A stretch of DNA of 16,262 nucleotides from Patescibacteria group bacterium (GTDB lineage: Bacteria; Patescibacteriota; Minisyncoccia; Phycocordibacterales; Phycocordibacteraceae). The position numbers and the translations under genes are program-made. The notes beneath the pieces are model-generated. The model saw only the letters and a program-made list of their open reading frames with translations. It searched no databases and was not told the origin of the DNA. The DNA lies in NCBI GenBank assembly GCA_004296925.1, contig SCVI01000010.1, positions 1 to 16,262 of the forward strand, in the 5' to 3' direction. Shown here piece by piece: positions 7,018 through 14,466 of this stretch; positions within the stretch are counted from its first letter, which is position 1; the number at the start of each line of letters is the position of its first letter.

Positions 7018-7794
7018 TTATTGTTTGAGTCCGAGTCCTGTTTTTATCAAATACCAATTGATTGCAATGAGGATGACGGTGAGTGCAAGAAGTACTCCTA
7101 TGGAAAGTCCGACAGACACATCGGAGAATCCTAGGAATCCGTACCTAAAACCATTTACGAGGTAAAAGATTGGGTTAATAAGAGTGAATTCTTTAAAAAG
7201 AGGAGGCAGGGAAGCTACAGAATAAAATACACCTCCAAGATATATAAGTGGCGTGAGTACGAATGTTGGAATAATAGTTATTCCGTCAAAGCTTTTTGCG
7301 TAAATACCATTTACGAGTCCACCGAGCGCGAAAATCATGCTTGAGAGAATCAAGAAAAGAAAAATAATGAATGGGTGAAGGATTGGAGGAAATGCAAAGA
7401 ATACGGAAACTAGTAGCACGAGTATACCTACAAGTATCCCTCGAACCATTCCGCCTGCGACGTATCCCGCTATGATGACCCACGGAGGCGTAGGGGAAAC
7501 CAAGAGCTCATCAATGTTTCGCGAGAAAAATTTTGCTTGAAAAAAAGTAGATGCTGTGTTGGTGAAGGCGTTTGTGACCACCGCGAGCATGACGAGACCA
7601 GGGATAATGAAGTGAATGTATGAGACACCGTTAAAATCTCCAAGACGTGTTCCTATGATGGTGCCAAAGACGAGGAAGTAAAGTACTGAGGTAACGACAG
7701 ATGGAAGAAATGTTTGTGGCCAAATACGAAAGACACGGACAATGTCTTTTCTAAGAATTGTATAAAAAGAAATCCAAATTTTTTCGATAGGCAT
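7018..7794 (-). CDS. ABC-2 type exporter permease (YadH-like)
   Basis: The 258-residue integral membrane protein has about six helices and the ABC-2 signature between the second and fourth: SRNIDELLVSPTPPWVIIAGYVAGG, followed by the helices around 105-130 and 140-165. The short amphipathic start (KIWISFYTILRKDIVRVFRIWPQTF) and the closing helix before LIKTGLGLKQ fit the YadH/DrrB group of export permeases. The substrate cannot be predicted; relatives move drugs, lipids or polysaccharides. The ATG sits 1 bp after the stop of the ATPase gene (TAA-T-ATG), so translation is probably coupled and the two proteins form one transporter. Confidence 0.9.
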   Translation of the reverse strand: MPIEKIWISFYTILRKDIVRVFRIWPQTFLPSVVTSVLYFLVFGTIIGTRLGDFNGVSYIHFIIPGLVMLAVVTNAFTNTASTFFQAKFFSRNIDELLVSPTPPWVIIAGYVAGGMVRGILVGILVLLVSVFFAFPPILHPFIIFLFLILSSMIFALGGLVNGIYAKSFDGITIIPTFVLTPLIYLGGVFYSVASLPPLFKEFTLINPIFYLVNGFRYGFLGFSDVSVGLSIGVLLALTVILIAINWYLIKTGLGLKQ

Positions 7795-7795
7795 A

Positions 7796-8554
7796 TTATT
7801 CTTTAGTCAGCTTTATGAACACTTCTTCGAGTTTGCCTGCACGATATCCATCCGACTCTGCAGTGTCGTCGTGGAGCGCTAAGATTTCTTCCATAGTCCC
7901 TTTTGCTACAATTGCTCCCTTATTGATGATGGCTACGTGTTTACACAACTGCTCAGCTTCTTCAAGGTAGTGTGTTGTGAGAAGAATGGTGACACCTTTT
8001 GCGGTCAGTGTTTTTAAGTATTCCCACATGCTTCTTCTGAGTTCTACATCGACTCCTGCGGTTGGTTCATCAAGAATAAGAAACTGAGGTTCATGAATTA
8101 ATGCACGAGCAATCATAAGACGGCGCTTCATACCACCAGAAAGTTCCATGGCGCGTTGATTTCTTTTTTCATAGAGTCCTAAGTCCTTCAAAAGTTGCTC
8201 TGCTCGAGGGACAGCAATATTTCGAGGGATGCCGTAGTAACCAGCCTGATTCACAATGATACTTAATGGACGTTCAAAGGGATTGAAGTTTATTTCTTGA
8301 CCCACAACACCTATAAACGTTTTTGCCTTCTCGGTATCTTTTTCAATATCGTGTCCAAAGACTTCTACGGTACCGCTACTTTTGTTTACTAAACCAGTGA
8401 CGATACCAATGATGGTTGTTTTGCCTGCGCCGTTAGGACCTAAGAGTGCAAAAAAATCTCCTTTGGGAATAGTAAGCGAGACACCTTGCAGAGCTACAGT
8501 ACCGCTTTTATAGGTTTTCTTAAGGTCGTTTATAGTGAGAGCGTTTTCATTCAT
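7796..8554 (-). CDS. ABC transporter ATP-binding protein (YadG-like)
   Basis: The 252-residue ATPase powers the adjacent ABC-2 permease. Walker A is GPNGAGKT (39-46), the Q-loop is VVGQEINF near 86-92, the signature is LSGGM (140-144), Walker B is LILDEP (161-166), and the switch histidine is H197 in TTHYLEEAEQ. The sequence SGGMKRRLMIARALIHEPQFLILDEPTAG is very like YadG and the daunorubicin-type exporters. A C-terminal stretch of about 25 residues follows the core. The ATG at 8552-8554 gives the usual start before LTINDLKKTY. It is divergent from the methyltransferase gene with 25 bp between start codons, so the promoters overlap. Confidence 0.93.
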   Translation of the reverse strand: MNENALTINDLKKTYKSGTVALQGVSLTIPKGDFFALLGPNGAGKTTIIGIVTGLVNKSSGTVEVFGHDIEKDTEKAKTFIGVVGQEINFNPFERPLSIIVNQAGYYGIPRNIAVPRAEQLLKDLGLYEKRNQRAMELSGGMKRRLMIARALIHEPQFLILDEPTAGVDVELRRSMWEYLKTLTAKGVTILLTTHYLEEAEQLCKHVAIINKGAIVAKGTMEEILALHDDTAESDGYRAGKLEEVFIKLTKE

Positions 8555-8567
8555 TGGTTTAGTAGTT

Positions 8568-8573
8568 TATCAT
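8568..8573 (+). promoter_or_regulatory. -10-like hexamer before the methyltransferase gene
   Basis: TATCAT lies exactly 6 bp before the ATG at 8580, in the 25-bp gap shared with the divergent ABC ATPase gene. A minus-strand TAAACT (8569-8564), a candidate -10 for the ATPase gene, overlaps it. No good -35 is seen. Confidence 0.4.
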
Positions 8574-8579
8574 GAGCGC

Positions 8580-9458
8580 ATGAATACAGAGATACTTATC
8601 GCGAAGCCAGAGGAAGGGTACGCGCTTATTGATTCTGGACTTGAAGAAAAGTTAGAGCGGTACGGTGATCAGTTGCTCCTCCGGCCTGATCCACAAGCTT
8701 TGTGGAATAAAAAATTACCTTTGACTCGTTGGAGTGAGGCGGATGGGTGGTATGAAAGAAAAGGAAAATTGGGAGAATGGCATACAGGAAAAGATTTCCC
8801 TAAAGAATGGACTATTCCTTTAGGGGGGTTCACGTTTCTTATTCGACCAACTACCTTTAAACACACAGGACTTTTTCCGGAACAGTTACCAAATTGGGAA
8901 TGGGTTACTGAGAACGCGAAACAAGTAAACGATTCATCAAAACCTCTAGAGATACTCAATTTATTTGCCTATACAGGTGGAGCCACGCTCGCAGCACTTC
9001 GCGCTGGTGCGCAAGTTACACATGTTGATGCATCTAAAACAGCGGTGTCATGGGCAAAGAAAAATGCAGAACTCTCTGGTTTTGCCGACGCCTCTGTTCG
9101 ATGGATTGTGGATGACGTGATGACGTTCGTAGGAAGGGAAGTAAAGCGAGGAAATACGTATGACGCAATCATCATGGATCCGCCCGCGTTTGGTCACGGC
9201 CCTAAAGATGAGTTATGGAAAATAGAAGAACATTACGTGCCTCTTATTGAACTATGCCAAAAGTTACTTTCTCAAAAACCTCGTTTTGTACTCGCAAGTG
9301 GTTATGCTGCAGGATATTCGTCGCTCGCGTTTGGAAACAGCTTTGAGCCTTTCGGTGCTCGTTATGGTGGAAGTATTACTGCGGGTGAGTTAACTATTGA
9401 AGAAGAAAATAGTGCACGATTATTGCCTGCGGGTATTTTTACGCGTTGGCTACAATAA
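8580..9458 (+). CDS. Class I SAM-dependent methyltransferase, RlmI/RlmK-like (no PUA domain)
   Basis: The 292-residue protein has an N-terminal beta-rich region (1-90) and a Rossmann methyltransferase domain. Motif I is NLFAYTGG (127-134), the acidic residue binding the SAM ribose is in HVDAS (148-152), and motif IV is DPPAFGHG (200-207). The NLFAYTGG and DPPxFG pair is typical of the 23S rRNA cytosine methyltransferases RlmI and RlmK/L, so rRNA is the likely substrate, though the PUA domain of RlmI is not present. The frame is open 15 codons upstream, but that would overlap the divergent ABC gene; the ATG at 8580 starts a sensible strand (EILIAKPEEGYALID). Its stop TAA touches the purF stop, leaving no intergenic base. 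Confidence 0.85.
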   Translation: MNTEILIAKPEEGYALIDSGLEEKLERYGDQLLLRPDPQALWNKKLPLTRWSEADGWYERKGKLGEWHTGKDFPKEWTIPLGGFTFLIRPTTFKHTGLFPEQLPNWEWVTENAKQVNDSSKPLEILNLFAYTGGATLAALRAGAQVTHVDASKTAVSWAKKNAELSGFADASVRWIVDDVMTFVGREVKRGNTYDAIIMDPPAFGHGPKDELWKIEEHYVPLIELCQKLLSQKPRFVLASGYAAGYSSLAFGNSFEPFGARYGGSITAGELTIEEENSARLLPAGIFTRWLQ

Positions 9459-10862
9459 TTAAAACAATTTTTGCGTGGGAAGAACCTGAATCTCTTTCAT
9501 CCTCTCCTTAATATCAATAGGATATTCGCCAGTAAAGCATGCAGTACAAAATGATTCTTCAGGCAATCCAGTTGCGTGGATGAGTCCGTTGTAAGAAAGA
9601 TAATTGAGTGAGGTTGCGCCAAGGAATTCACATGTCTCTTCGACTGTTTTTTGTGCACCAATCAAGTCTTTCTGGTTTGGTGTGTCGATGCCATAAAAAT
9701 CTGGGAATCGTACAGGTGGTGAACTTACCATAAAGTGCACTTCCTTCGCCCCTGCTTCAAAAAGCATTGCAACGATTTGACGCGACGTTGTACCTCGAAC
9801 TATAGAGTCGTCTACGACCGCTACGCGTTTGCCATTGATTATGTCTGGAAGTGGTGTGAGTTTAAGTTTCACTCCTTGTTCGCGAATGTGTTGTTCGGGT
9901 TGGATGAACGTGCGATGAATATATCTGTTTTTAATTAAACCTGTTTCCATCGGGACTTTAAGAGCTGATGCGTACCCAATGGCAACAGGAACAGCTGTTT
10001 CAGGTACCGGAATTACTACATCGACATCGAGCGGATATTCTTTTGCCAGCTCAATGCCAAAGTTTTTTCGAATTGTGTATACCGATTTTCCAAGAAGTAT
10101 TGAGTCAGGGCGAGAAAAGTAAACAAACTCAAAAATATCTAATTTTTGAGTTCCCATCGCTAGTTGTACGGAACGCATACCGCTCTCGTTTACCACAACC
10201 ATTTCGCCTGGGCGTACATCACGGAGCCCCTCTGCACCAATAGGATGGAGCGCACATGTTTCAGACGAGAACACAAACCCGCCATTCAAGGACGCCACTG
10301 AAAGTGGTCGGATGCCATAGTTATCGCGAATTGCTACTACAGAGTGTTTATCCATCATGAGGATAGAAAAAGCCCCTGTGATGAGGGGATATACTTTTTG
10401 GATAGCATTTTCGAGGTGTAGTCCTTCACGCATGTAGACCGCCACCGCTTCTGCAATCATTTCCGAATCGGAAAGCGTTTTGTACACAACGTTTTTAGAC
10501 GCAAGAAACCCTTCGAGAAGGGTTGTGGAGGGCAAGTTACCGTTGTGGACCAGAGTCAATCCTACATCTTCAATGAGAGCGGGTTGGGCGTGTTTTATGT
10601 TGGAACTCTTTGAGGTTGAATATCGATTGTGTCCAATTGCCATGTGGCCCTGAAGTTTTGCAATATCCTTCTCAGCAAATACTTGAGCCACGAGGCCCAT
10701 TTTTCTGTGGCAGTAAATGTTTTCGCCGTCTGAACTTGCGATACCTGAGGACTCTTGTCCGCGGTGTTGGAGTGCGTAGAGACCAAAGAAGGTGAGTCGT
10801 CCCGCGTCTAAGCCCTTGCCATAGACACCGAAGACTCCACATTTCTCACCAAGGTCTGCCAT
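9459..10862 (-). CDS. purF: Amidophosphoribosyltransferase (glutamine-PRPP)
   Basis: PurF makes 5-phosphoribosylamine from PRPP and glutamine, the first committed step of purine synthesis. The 467 residues fit the family. A 7-residue propeptide (MADLGEK) precedes C8, the N-terminal nucleophile exposed by self-cleavage; the Ntn-hydrolase signatures LQHRGQESSG (31-40), GHNRYST (78-84) and NGNL (107-110) follow. The PRPP loop is AVVDDSIVRGTT (348-359). C439 and C442 in CTACFTGEYP match two of the four [4Fe-4S] ligands of the Bacillus enzyme as I remember it, but the other two positions appear to be Phe/Ile near 244 and D388, so a cluster is unlikely. No other purine gene is in the window. It is divergent from the GT4 gene. 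Confidence 0.95.
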   Translation of the reverse strand: MADLGEKCGVFGVYGKGLDAGRLTFFGLYALQHRGQESSGIASSDGENIYCHRKMGLVAQVFAEKDIAKLQGHMAIGHNRYSTSKSSNIKHAQPALIEDVGLTLVHNGNLPSTTLLEGFLASKNVVYKTLSDSEMIAEAVAVYMREGLHLENAIQKVYPLITGAFSILMMDKHSVVAIRDNYGIRPLSVASLNGGFVFSSETCALHPIGAEGLRDVRPGEMVVVNESGMRSVQLAMGTQKLDIFEFVYFSRPDSILLGKSVYTIRKNFGIELAKEYPLDVDVVIPVPETAVPVAIGYASALKVPMETGLIKNRYIHRTFIQPEQHIREQGVKLKLTPLPDIINGKRVAVVDDSIVRGTTSRQIVAMLFEAGAKEVHFMVSSPPVRFPDFYGIDTPNQKDLIGAQKTVEETCEFLGATSLNYLSYNGLIHATGLPEESFCTACFTGEYPIDIKERMKEIQVLPTQKLF

Positions 10863-10868
10863 TGGCGC

Positions 10869-10874
10869 ATAGTA
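10869..10874 (-). promoter_or_regulatory. Extended -10-like site before purF
   Basis: On the minus strand TGGTACTAT (10877-10869) ends 6 bp before the purF ATG, giving an extended -10 (TGn) with hexamer TACTAT. TGGCAT lies 17 bp further up as a weak -35. The spacing fits a leaderless transcript. Confidence 0.4.
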
Positions 10875-10946
10875 CCAAAGCTTAAAATATTATGCCATCA
10901 TATTAAGTAGAGACTTCTTATCGCAGTACCTCACTTTCTTTTCTGT

Positions 10947-12032
10947 ATGAAAAAATTACTTCTTATTACCGATGCGTGGGCGCCCCAAGTCAACGGTGTT
11001 GCTACAGTATTTGAGAGGATTATTCCTCATCTTGAGAAAAAAGATATTTCTGTAACGGTAGTGCACCCAGGAATGTTTCATTCATTTCCATTTCCTTTCT
11101 ATCCGGAAATTTCAATGACGCTCTTCGCTAATAAAAAGATGCAGAAAATTTTTCAAGAAGTAGCGCCGGATTATGTGCACATTGCAACAGAATGGACGCT
11201 TGGGCTTTCGGCGCGCACAATCGCAAAGAAAAGTAATAGGGCGTTCACCACGTCGTATCACACAAACTTTTCTCAGTACCTTCCGCATTACATTTTTGGA
11301 GGGTCATTACTGAGTATTTTTTCTCGTTATTACATGCGATGGTTTCATAAGGATTCATCTGCAGTAATGGTGAGCAATGAGACACTGAAGAAGGAATTAG
11401 AGTCGGATGGATTTAAAGATGTGGTGCTGTGGTCGCCGGGAATTGATACGGAAGTTTTTAAAGTAAACGAAAAAGCGCGTAGTGAGTCGCCGTACACGAG
11501 TCCCGTGTTTGTGTATTTTGGAAGAATAGCAAAAGAAAAAAATATTGAGGCATTTTTGAAATGCGATGTTCCAGGCACAAAACTAGTGATAGGGGATGGA
11601 CCAGAAAGAAAGAAGCTAGAAAGAAAATATAAAGACACAAGTACATTTGTTGGATACAAACGAGGTAAAGAATTAGTTGATTTGCTCTCAATCTCTGATG
11701 TATTTGTTTTCCCTTCACAAACTGAAACATTTGGCCTCGTAGTTTTAGAAGCACTCTCTTGCAATCTTCCTGTTGCCGCTTATAAAGTAATGGGTCCACA
11801 AGACGTCATAGAAGAGGGGGTTGATGGATACTTAGGAAAAAATCTTGAGGAAAGTGCTCGTAAATGCCTCACTCTTGATAGAGTTCGATGTAGAGAGAAA
11901 GCACTTCAATATTCATGGGATCACTCGAGTGATTTGTTTAAAGCCAACATTGAGGCATACGTAAAACCAAGATTCAGTTCAGAGCTGTTTACACGTCGCG
12001 TAAAGCGCTTGCTTTTAAGCCTTAAAAACTAG
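10947..12032 (+). CDS. GT4-family glycosyltransferase (GT-B fold)
   Basis: The 361-residue enzyme has the two-domain GT-B layout. It begins LLITDAWAPQVNGVATVFER, the acceptor-side glycine-rich loop typical of GT4 enzymes such as the mannosyltransferases MgtA and PimB and of the SQD2 group. The donor-binding C-terminal domain starts near SPVFVYFGRIAKEKNIEAFL (about 189-208) and carries the EX7E motif in PSQTETFGLVVLEAL (about 253-267). The first glutamate of that motif normally contacts the nucleotide-sugar. It probably transfers a hexose or mannose to a lipid or glycan at the inner face of the membrane; the exact sugar cannot be read. There is no Shine-Dalgarno. It is 84 bp from divergent purF and 59 bp upstream of lexA, which has its own promoter. 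Confidence 0.9.
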   Translation: MKKLLLITDAWAPQVNGVATVFERIIPHLEKKDISVTVVHPGMFHSFPFPFYPEISMTLFANKKMQKIFQEVAPDYVHIATEWTLGLSARTIAKKSNRAFTTSYHTNFSQYLPHYIFGGSLLSIFSRYYMRWFHKDSSAVMVSNETLKKELESDGFKDVVLWSPGIDTEVFKVNEKARSESPYTSPVFVYFGRIAKEKNIEAFLKCDVPGTKLVIGDGPERKKLERKYKDTSTFVGYKRGKELVDLLSISDVFVFPSQTETFGLVVLEALSCNLPVAAYKVMGPQDVIEEGVDGYLGKNLEESARKCLTLDRVRCREKALQYSWDHSSDLFKANIEAYVKPRFSSELFTRRVKRLLLSLKN

Positions 12033-12056
12033 AGTTTCAGAAAAGTGGATAACTGC

Positions 12057-12085
12057 TTGTCTGGCGAACGTTCGTTCGCTATACT
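12057..12085 (+). promoter_or_regulatory. lexA promoter with an SOS box in the spacer
   Basis: TTGTCT (12057-12062) and TATACT (12080-12085) are separated by exactly 17 bp. The spacer holds GCGAAC-GTTC-GTTCGC (12064-12079), a perfect 6-bp inverted repeat with 4-bp centre. It matches the Bacillus-type LexA core GAAC-N4-GTTC. The start codon follows 6 bp after the -10, so transcription probably starts at the ATG and LexA binding would block RNA polymerase directly. Confidence 0.85.
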
Positions 12086-12091
12086 TTTTTT

Positions 12092-12664
12092 ATGACTGAC
12101 ATAACAAATCGTAGAAAGATTTTAGACTTTTATCGCTCGCACTACCGCATGCCATCCTATGCGGAGATTATGGACATTACAGGGCTTCGATCAAAAGACT
12201 CCGTATTTAAATTAGTGGGAAGATTGTCGCGTGACGGGTACTTACGTAAAGATAGACGAGGACGCATTTTGCCTACAAGTGTCTTGGGTGAAATAAAGAT
12301 TCTTGGACTTGTAGAAGCAGGTATACCTTCAGTTGCTGAAGAAGAATCAATAGACACTATCGCGCTCGATGAATATTTAATTAAAGATAGAGATAGCAGT
12401 TATCTTCTTCGTGTGAAAGGTGACTCCATGAAAGATGCTGGCATTGTAGAGGGGGACTTAGTAATTGCAGAGCGCGCCGATAATGCAAAAGAAGGTGAAA
12501 TAGTTATTGCAGAAGTCGATGGGGGTTGGACAATGAAATATTTACGTATGAAGAAAGGTCAGCCATACCTAGAACCTGCAAATGAAGCGTATGAGCCAAT
12601 TTATCCTACTGACTCGTTTGCAATTTCAGCAGTGGTGCGTGGCGTTGTACGTAAATATACCTGA
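12092..12664 (+). CDS. lexA: LexA repressor (S24-family self-cleaving)
   Basis: LexA represses DNA-repair genes and cuts itself when RecA filaments form on damaged DNA. The 190 residues start with a winged helix-turn-helix (about 6-60): MPSYAEIMDITGLRSKDSVF carries the recognition region, although it diverges from the E. coli and Bacillus sequences. The cleavage site is A76-G77 (GLVEAGIPS), the catalytic serine is S112 (VKGDSMKDAGI) and the catalytic lysine is K149 (WTMKYL), so all residues for autocleavage are present. A GAAC-N4-GTTC box lies in its own promoter, which implies autoregulation. The start ATG is 6 bp after the -10, with no leader. The stop is 2 bp from the stop of the convergent 86-aa gene. 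Confidence 0.93.
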   Translation: MTDITNRRKILDFYRSHYRMPSYAEIMDITGLRSKDSVFKLVGRLSRDGYLRKDRRGRILPTSVLGEIKILGLVEAGIPSVAEEESIDTIALDEYLIKDRDSSYLLRVKGDSMKDAGIVEGDLVIAERADNAKEGEIVIAEVDGGWTMKYLRMKKGQPYLEPANEAYEPIYPTDSFAISAVVRGVVRKYT

Positions 12665-12666
12665 AC

Positions 12667-12927
12667 TCACTTTTTCGGTGTGATGTTGTAGTTGTCTTGT
12701 AGAAACATCAAATTTTGTCGTAATTGCATAATCTGGTTTTCGGCAATTCGCATTGCTTCATCTTTTTCTTGGAGTTCGCGTGCCGAATCTTCCACAAAAC
12801 CAAGTAGTGTTGCGATGACTGCAAAGTAATCTCCTTTTTCTACATGAAAAAGTAATCGGGAGTGTCCTGTTTCGCTATGTAACATCAACTCGTCCGAAGT
12901 CACTTTGGGAAATTGTAAGTCGCTCAT
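12667..12927 (-). CDS. Small protein of unknown function with C-terminal coiled coil
   Basis: The 86-residue product has a compact N-terminal part with alternating hydrophobic residues (about 22-46, HSRLLFHVEKGDYFAVIATLLGF) followed by a heptad-rich helix (about 47-80) that probably forms a coiled coil. There is no signal peptide or membrane helix, and no family is recognised. A TACACT hexamer lies 8 bp before the ATG on the minus strand (12941-12936). It is convergent with lexA, with only 2 bp between the stops, and 48 bp downstream of the transglutaminase-like gene in the same direction. The tight packing and clean start support a real gene. Confidence 0.65.
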   Translation of the reverse strand: MSDLQFPKVTSDELMLHSETGHSRLLFHVEKGDYFAVIATLLGFVEDSARELQEKDEAMRIAENQIMQLRQNLMFLQDNYNITPKK

Positions 12928-12975
12928 GTGGGTTTAGTGTAGCCTGTTGAGGGCGTTTCTTACTGTGGATTTCTT

Positions 12976-13602
12976 TTAAGTTCTTTTGTCAGATTTCTTC
13001 CATTCCGTTTCGGTTCCAATTTTTCGCTCAAATGTATCAGCATTACGAATCAATTTTTTATTTTGTTTAGGAACAAGTTCAAAATGTGGTGCATTATCGA
13101 GCGCCTCATCGATGTACCAAAGATCTTTTTCATCAGTTATCCAGCTTTTATCAAAACGCTCCATGTTAATGGGGATCGAATAACTCACCAACATTTTTTT
13201 ACCCGACTCGTTTAAAAACCATTCGTGGAAGTATGTGAGCGCGAGTTCGCGAAGCGTTTTGTAAATAGGGTCACGAAAGCGAAGTAAGGGGTGATTTGTT
13301 TTTGAAATAGCACCCCAATACCCATTCTGTTTATAGAGCGCGACTACATGGTCGTCGTCATCTGCACCAGCCGTCAAATCCATTATGAGGGGTTTTTCGC
13401 CTTGTATCCATAATGCAGTAGCGGCGAGGAGTGCACCTTCAATGCAGTGCGCCTTTTTCTCACGCAACACCATCCTCGGCGACATATGCGTTTCGCCTCT
13501 CTTTTCATAGTTGATAGGAAGGGTATCTAAATAGTCTTGAATTTTGATGGGGGAGGATAGTTTAGAAAGCACGCCCATCTCTTCTTTTGAAAGACCAAAC
13601 AT
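12976..13602 (-). CDS. Conserved protein with transglutaminase-like Cys-His arrangement
   Basis: The 208 residues contain KKAHCIEGALLAATAL, placing C53 at the start of a helix, and DDDDHVVALYKQNGYWGAIS, placing H85 at the start of a strand. This is the order seen in papain-like transglutaminase folds, where Cys and His are followed by Asp or Asn about 15 residues on; S100 or N103 occupy that region here. The segment YGAIS...RDPIYKTLRELALTYFHEW is familiar from a bacterial family of unknown role. The frame is open eight codons further (to 13626), but the ATG at 13600-13602 lies 6 bp after a TATACT hexamer and gives the usual compact start (MFGLSKEEMGVLSKL). It is divergent from the IMPase gene. 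Enzyme activity is not proven by sequence. Confidence 0.72.
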   Translation of the reverse strand: MFGLSKEEMGVLSKLSSPIKIQDYLDTLPINYEKRGETHMSPRMVLREKKAHCIEGALLAATALWIQGEKPLIMDLTAGADDDDHVVALYKQNGYWGAISKTNHPLLRFRDPIYKTLRELALTYFHEWFLNESGKKMLVSYSIPINMERFDKSWITDEKDLWYIDEALDNAPHFELVPKQNKKLIRNADTFERKIGTETEWKKSDKRT

Positions 13603-13608
13603 ATACAC

Positions 13609-13614
13609 AGTATA
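13609..13614 (-). promoter_or_regulatory. -10-like hexamer before the transglutaminase-like gene
   Basis: TATACT on the minus strand ends exactly 6 bp before the ATG at 13602, the same geometry as lexA. No -35 is visible. It supports choosing 13602 over the upstream start at 13626. Confidence 0.45.
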
Positions 13615-13630
13615 AACGCTAAACACAAAG

Positions 13631-13639
13631 TGGTATGAT
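13631..13639 (+). promoter_or_regulatory. Extended -10 before the IMPase-aldolase pair
   Basis: TGGTATGAT is a TGn extended -10 with hexamer TATGAT (13634-13639). It ends 22 bp before the ATG at 13662, giving a short leader of about 16 bases. A weaker TAAAAA hexamer lies 6 bp before the same ATG. Confidence 0.4.
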
Positions 13640-13661
13640 AAAAATATTCTAAAAATGTCTC

Positions 13662-14462
13662 ATGTCTAGCGATTCAGCATTTCTTGATATTGCACTCGAC
13701 CTTGCCAAGAAATCCGGTAGCGTCATGAAGAAAAACTTCACGACGAGCATGAAAAAAGAGTGGAAGTCTGACAACACTCCAATAACTGAAACTGACAGGG
13801 CAATTAACGATATCGTCGTTCCTTCGCTCCGTGAAGCGTTTCCTTCGCATAGCGTACTTTCTGAGGAAGAAGATGGAGAGCAAGAAGAATATTCACGAGA
13901 GAGTGAGTATGTGTGGATTTGTGATCCCGTGGATGGTACTCACAATTTTTCACACGGTATTCCAACTGCAACCTTTGCGCTTGCACTCACTAAAAATGGT
14001 AAGTCGATACTCGGAGTAGTCTACGACCCATTTCTAGATAGAATATTTTATGCAGAAAAAGATAAGGGAGCATTCATGAATGGTGAAGTAATTCGCGTGA
14101 GCGAGAGCCCAACCCTTACTCGAACTATTGTGGGTATTGGGAAAGTGAATGGGGTACGCAATCTTTTTCCTCTCATGCAGGAAGGAAAGCAATATGGTGT
14201 GAGCTTCATCACTGGTCTCTCCATTCACTACATGACCGCACTCGTTGCAGCAGGAGAATTCTCCGCTTCTTTTTTTGGGGGCACCTCATCCCACGATATG
14301 ACTGCAGGAAAAATCTTAGTAGAAGAAGCTGGAGGGAAAGCAACCGACTTGTTTGGAGAGGAGAGTGAACGGTATGATCGAGACTTGCGGGGGCAACTCT
14401 GCTCGAACGGTATCGTTCACGATCAATTATTTACTATCCTTAATCAGGTTTCACCGGTGTAA
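13662..14462 (+). CDS. Inositol monophosphatase-family phosphatase
   Basis: The 266-residue protein belongs to the Mg-dependent, lithium-sensitive phosphatase family that includes SuhB, CysQ and archaeal-type fructose-1,6-bisphosphatases. Metal ligands are visible: E69/E70 (SEEEDGE), D88, D91 in DPVDGTHNF (88-96), and D212 in HDMTAG (211-216), where most members have WDxAAG. The helical start (DIALDLAKKSGSVMKKNF) and TPITETDRAIND are typical. The gene is 4 bp upstream of the aldolase gene in the same direction. A sugar-bisphosphate substrate such as fructose 1,6-bisphosphate is therefore attractive, since aldolase forms that compound, but the sequence alone does not separate this from inositol phosphate or PAP activity. 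Confidence 0.88.
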   Translation: MSSDSAFLDIALDLAKKSGSVMKKNFTTSMKKEWKSDNTPITETDRAINDIVVPSLREAFPSHSVLSEEEDGEQEEYSRESEYVWICDPVDGTHNFSHGIPTATFALALTKNGKSILGVVYDPFLDRIFYAEKDKGAFMNGEVIRVSESPTLTRTIVGIGKVNGVRNLFPLMQEGKQYGVSFITGLSIHYMTALVAAGEFSASFFGGTSSHDMTAGKILVEEAGGKATDLFGEESERYDRDLRGQLCSNGIVHDQLFTILNQVSPV

Positions 14463-14466
14463 CACT

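Noticed and set aside
8535..8579. N-terminal extension of the methyltransferase by 15 codons
   Set aside because: It would overlap the start of the divergent ABC ATPase gene and run through the promoter region.
8572..8583. Three-codon upstream reading frame (ATG AGC GCA TGA) overlapping the methyltransferase start
   Set aside because: It overlaps the -10-like site, so it would not be transcribed if the mRNA is leaderless; probably chance.
10002..10012. Possible REP copy in purF (CAGGTACCGG)
   Set aside because: Only the GGTACC core matches and it is ordinary coding sequence.
14353..14466. N-terminal extension of aldolase by 38 codons
   Set aside because: It lies within the phosphatase gene, is unlike aldolases, and the ATG at 14467 gives a normal family start.
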